NCBI GenBank assembly: GCA_905236895.1 | Contig: CAJOQI010000164.1 | Coordinates: 1-7,866, forward strand | Length of the DNA stretch: 7,866 bases | Origin: an uncultured Peptostreptococcaceae bacterium | GTDB taxonomy: Bacteria; Bacillota; Clostridia; Peptostreptococcales; Anaerovoracaceae | Direction of reading: 5' to 3' | Shown: in pieces, positions 6,046 to 7,866 of the stretch | Layout of the letters: each line of letters begins with the position of its first letter | Numbering within the stretch: position 1 is the first letter of the stretch | The notes under the pieces: model-generated | The model's input: only the letters and a program-made list of their open reading frames with translations | The model's database searches: none | What the model was told of the DNA's origin: nothing | Translations under genes and position numbers: made by a program

Positions 6046-7363
6046 AATTCTTCATCTTCTCCGCTATATCAAGGAGAGCTTCTTTTTCGTTTCCCACTTC
6101 CCCTTCGATTACCATGTCAACCAGCTGGTCCAGAATCCTTCCAATTTCAGGGCCTGAAGGGATTCCCAAATCCATTAAATCCCTTCCGTTGATTTTTAGG
6201 CCAGCTCTGGAGAAGCATTCTTCTTCATCCAATATCCTTCCTGCCATATCGGCCATATCACCGTATCTTTCCAGTCTACCCAGAAACTCCGGAGCCTGAG
6301 ACAAGGCATCCGCCCTTTTGATCAAAAGCAAATCGAAGAAGAGCTCCTCCCCCAGCTTACCCAGGGCTCTTTTAATGGACCTTTCCTCCACCTCGATTCG
6401 CCTGTCATGCCAATCCACCAGAGTAACAATTCGATTCTTTGTTTCATTGTCGTATTTTAAGCGGTTAAGAATCTCTCTTACCATTTCCGTTCCAACCTTG
6501 CCGTGGCCGTAGAAATGTCCCACCCCTTCTTCATCGATGGTAAAGGTATGGGGCTTGCCCACATCGTGGAAGAGGCCGGCGAATCTTAAATATGCCACCC
6601 TTGGCATTTCATCCATAACGTGAAGGCTATGCTCCATCACATCGTAAACATGGTGGTAGTTTTTCTGATCAAAGCCCACCATAGGCTGGATTTCAGGTAT
6701 GAATACGGCGATTACTTCCCAATACTTTCTGATAACATCAGCGGCATATTTCCCTTCCAGAAGGCCTGAAAATTCCTTGGCGATTCGCTCCGCGCTAATA
6801 TCCTTAAGTCTTTCCTTGGTTTTAAGGGCGGCCTTGGCGGTCTCCTCCTCTATTTCAAAACCAAGGGAAGAAGCAAATCTAAGGGCTCTTAATATCCTTA
6901 GACCGTCTTCATTAAACCTTTCTTCCGGGTCTCTCACCCCGCGGATCAGCTTTGCTTCTATATCCTTTGATCCGCCGAAGGGATCCACGATTCCCTCCTC
7001 CGGACTATAGGCTATGGCGTTCATGGTAAAATCACGACGAGATAAATCCTCCTCTATGCTTTCGGAGAATTCCACCCTGTCCGGATGTCTTCCGTCGGAA
7101 TACTCCGATTCTCTTCTGAAGGTGGTTATCTCTATGGGTTCTCCGTCAAGGACCAAGGTAACCGTTCCATGCTTCAGCCCTGTATCTACAATGGTTTGGC
7201 CCTTAAAGACTTCTTTTACTTCGTCGGGTTTTGCAGAGGTTGTCACATCAAAATCATGGGCCTCAAGTCCCATAAGATAATCTCTTACCCAACCCCCTAC
7301 CAGATAGGCCTTATAGCCATTTTCATTTAGTTTTTCAATTACATGTCCAACCTTGTTATTCAT
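6044..7363 (-). CDS. cca: CCA-adding tRNA nucleotidyltransferase with HD domain
   Basis: A 439-residue class II nucleotidyltransferase of the CCA-adding enzyme/poly(A) polymerase family, which builds or repairs the 3' CCA of tRNAs. The head domain shows LVGGWVRD (21-28), metal ligands D37 and D39 (HDFDV), and the RRDFTMNA block (109-116). The nucleotide-selecting EDxxR is E152-D153-x-x-R156, leading into RILRALRFA. Behind the neck is an HD phosphohydrolase domain with H245, H266-D267 (HDVGK) and D352, as in many bacterial CCA enzymes. Length and motif order are normal; the W in GGWVRD replaces the more usual Cys and is unlikely to matter. The ATG at 7363 is chosen because the family N-terminus begins there. 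The frame continues to a TTG at 7399, but that codon coincides with the -35 box of the promoter. No Shine-Dalgarno sequence precedes the ATG, and the -10 box ends 7 bases before it, so initiation is probably leaderless. An A-adding or poly(A) polymerase role cannot be fully excluded from sequence. Confidence 0.94.
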   Translation of the reverse strand: MNNKVGHVIEKLNENGYKAYLVGGWVRDYLMGLEAHDFDVTTSAKPDEVKEVFKGQTIVDTGLKHGTVTLVLDGEPIEITTFRRESEYSDGRHPDRVEFSESIEEDLSRRDFTMNAIAYSPEEGIVDPFGGSKDIEAKLIRGVRDPEERFNEDGLRILRALRFASSLGFEIEEETAKAALKTKERLKDISAERIAKEFSGLLEGKYAADVIRKYWEVIAVFIPEIQPMVGFDQKNYHHVYDVMEHSLHVMDEMPRVAYLRFAGLFHDVGKPHTFTIDEEGVGHFYGHGKVGTEMVREILNRLKYDNETKNRIVTLVDWHDRRIEVEERSIKRALGKLGEELFFDLLLIKRADALSQAPEFLGRLERYGDMADMAGRILDEEECFSRAGLKINGRDLMDLGIPSGPEIGRILDQLVDMVIEGEVGNEKEALLDIAEKMKN

Positions 7364-7370
7364 AAAGAAG

Positions 7371-7399
7371 ATAATACTATTTTTTGTGGAAAGATTCAA
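7371..7399 (-). promoter_or_regulatory. Promoter of cca, very close to the start codon
   Basis: On the minus strand, -35 TTGAAT (7394-7399) and -10 TATTAT (7371-7376) are spaced by exactly 17 bases. Only 7 bases (CTTCTTT) separate the -10 from the ATG at 7363. Transcription should begin at or next to the start codon, so the mRNA has essentially no leader. Confidence 0.72.
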
Positions 7400-7411
7400 T
7401 CACGCTGTGAT
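7399..7411. repeat. Perfect 13-base inverted repeat between divergent promoters
   Basis: ATCAC-gct-GTGAT is a perfect inverted repeat with 5-base arms. It touches the -35 of the cca promoter on one side and the extended -10 of the helicase promoter on the other. The place is right for an operator acting on both genes, but arms this short arise often by chance, so the role is a guess. Confidence 0.35.
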
Positions 7412-7416
7412 ATAAT
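7408..7416 (+). promoter_or_regulatory. Extended -10 promoter of the helicase gene
   Basis: TGATATAAT combines a perfect TATAAT (7411-7416) with the TG extension. No good -35 is found at 16-18 bases upstream, where the sequence is GGAAAG-like, so recognition would rest on the extended -10. Transcription would start near 7423, about 30 bases before the ATG at 7454. The expected polymerase footprint covers the divergent cca promoter. Confidence 0.65.
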
Positions 7417-7440
7417 AAGAACATAGGTTTATTTTTTAGC

Positions 7441-7446
7441 AAGGGG
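7441..7446 (+). promoter_or_regulatory. Ribosome binding site of the helicase gene
   Basis: AAGGGG, a one-base variant of AAGGAG, located 7 bases before the ATG at 7454. It supports that start codon. Confidence 0.7.
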
Positions 7447-7453
7447 AAAAATA

Positions 7454-7866
7454 ATGGAAGATCTTCTATTTGGACTAAACGAAGCCCAGCTGGAGGCGGT
7501 TACAACAACGGAAGGTGTGGTTAGAGTCATGGCCGGAGCAGGTTCCGGAAAGACTAGAGCCCTGACCCACCGCTTTGCTTATTTGGTTAATTACGCCGGC
7601 ATCATGCCGGGCCATATTCTCTGCGTCACCTTCACCAACAAAGCAGCCGGAGAAATGCGCAGAAGGATCCACTCCTTGATTGGAGACAGCGATACGGGAT
7701 ATATCAATACCTTCCACGGTTTCTGCGTTTCCATTCTTCAGGAGGAAAGCTATGCGGTGAAATATCCCAAGAGCTTCGTGGTTCTGGACAATTCCGATAT
7801 CGATCAAATGCTTAACATCATCTACGAGGAACGGGGCCTTACCCTCTCCGACATGACCTTTGGCCA
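7454..7866 (+). CDS. UvrD/PcrA-type superfamily 1 DNA helicase, N-terminal part
   Basis: The first 137 codons of a gene that continues past the right edge. Family motifs appear in the right order from the N-terminus: the Q motif LNEAQLEAV (8-16, Q12), Walker A GAGSGKT (28-34, K33 for ATP), motif Ia VTFTNKAAGEM (58-68), and TFHGFC (86-91) of motif Ib/Ic. These are diagnostic of 3'-5' UvrD/Rep/PcrA helicases, which unwind DNA in excision repair, plasmid replication or removal of protein roadblocks. The ATP-binding lysine is intact and there is no truncation at the N-terminus. The visible part cannot tell a housekeeping PcrA from a paralogous UvrD-like helicase: the sequence after motif Ib (QEESYAVKYPKSFVVLD) is less typical of PcrA as I remember it, so no gene symbol is given. 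It is transcribed divergently from cca through an overlapping promoter region. Confidence 0.93.
   Translation, partial: MEDLLFGLNEAQLEAVTTTEGVVRVMAGAGSGKTRALTHRFAYLVNYAGIMPGHILCVTFTNKAAGEMRRRIHSLIGDSDTGYINTFHGFCVSILQEESYAVKYPKSFVVLDNSDIDQMLNIIYEERGLTLSDMTFG

Noticed and set aside
7364..7399. A 12-residue extension of the CCA enzyme starting at TTG 7399
   Set aside because: The TTG coincides with the -35 box of a good promoter, so it would not be in the transcript, and the extra residues do not look like the family N-terminus.
7475..7807. A 110-codon minus-strand frame at the right edge
   Set aside because: It is the antisense shadow of the helicase gene, whose Q motif, Walker A and motif Ia are unmistakable on the plus strand.

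Overview
The window looks like chromosomal DNA from a low-to-moderate GC Bacillota, most likely class Clostridia. This rests on an M18 aminopeptidase of the clostridial ApeA type, GGAGG-type ribosome binding sites, TATAAT-rich promoters, and the style of the GAPDH and CCA-transferase sequences. I see no mobile element, tRNA, rRNA, CRISPR array or riboswitch. Coding density is high and no gene-free stretch exceeds about 130 bases.

Layout from left to right. (1) On the minus strand, a membrane protein with an FHA domain starts at 735 and runs off the left edge. Its last visible residues suggest a downstream FtsW/RodA/SpoVE-type domain, but that part is not in the window. (2) Also on the minus strand is a tight two-gene unit. 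gap (GAPDH) starts at 2569, and its stop codon overlaps the start of an SDR-family reductase by one base (TAATG). The SDR resembles both FabG and YmfI (EF-P 5-aminopentanone reductase). (3) On the plus strand is another two-gene unit: the M18 aminopeptidase (apeA), then a 632-residue soluble protein with a C-terminal degenerate HD-GYP domain. It ends at a strong bidirectional hairpin terminator (6012-6045). (4) On the minus strand, cca (tRNA nucleotidyltransferase with an HD domain) converges on that terminator. (5) On the plus strand, the first 137 codons of a UvrD/PcrA-type helicase run off the right edge.

Promoters can be read in all three gaps where transcription starts. gap and apeA are fired by back-to-back divergent promoters. 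The cca and helicase promoters overlap outright around 7371-7416. The cca promoter sits so close to its ATG that the mRNA should be leaderless or nearly so. Three of the five promoters have an extended -10 (TGnTATAAT).

These are mostly housekeeping genes: glycolysis, peptide turnover, tRNA maturation and DNA repair. The less ordinary items are the FHA membrane protein, the gap-SDR coupling, the modified HD-GYP protein behind an aminopeptidase, and the leaderless cca. I found no clear sign of a completely new multi-gene system, and the findings are scored accordingly.
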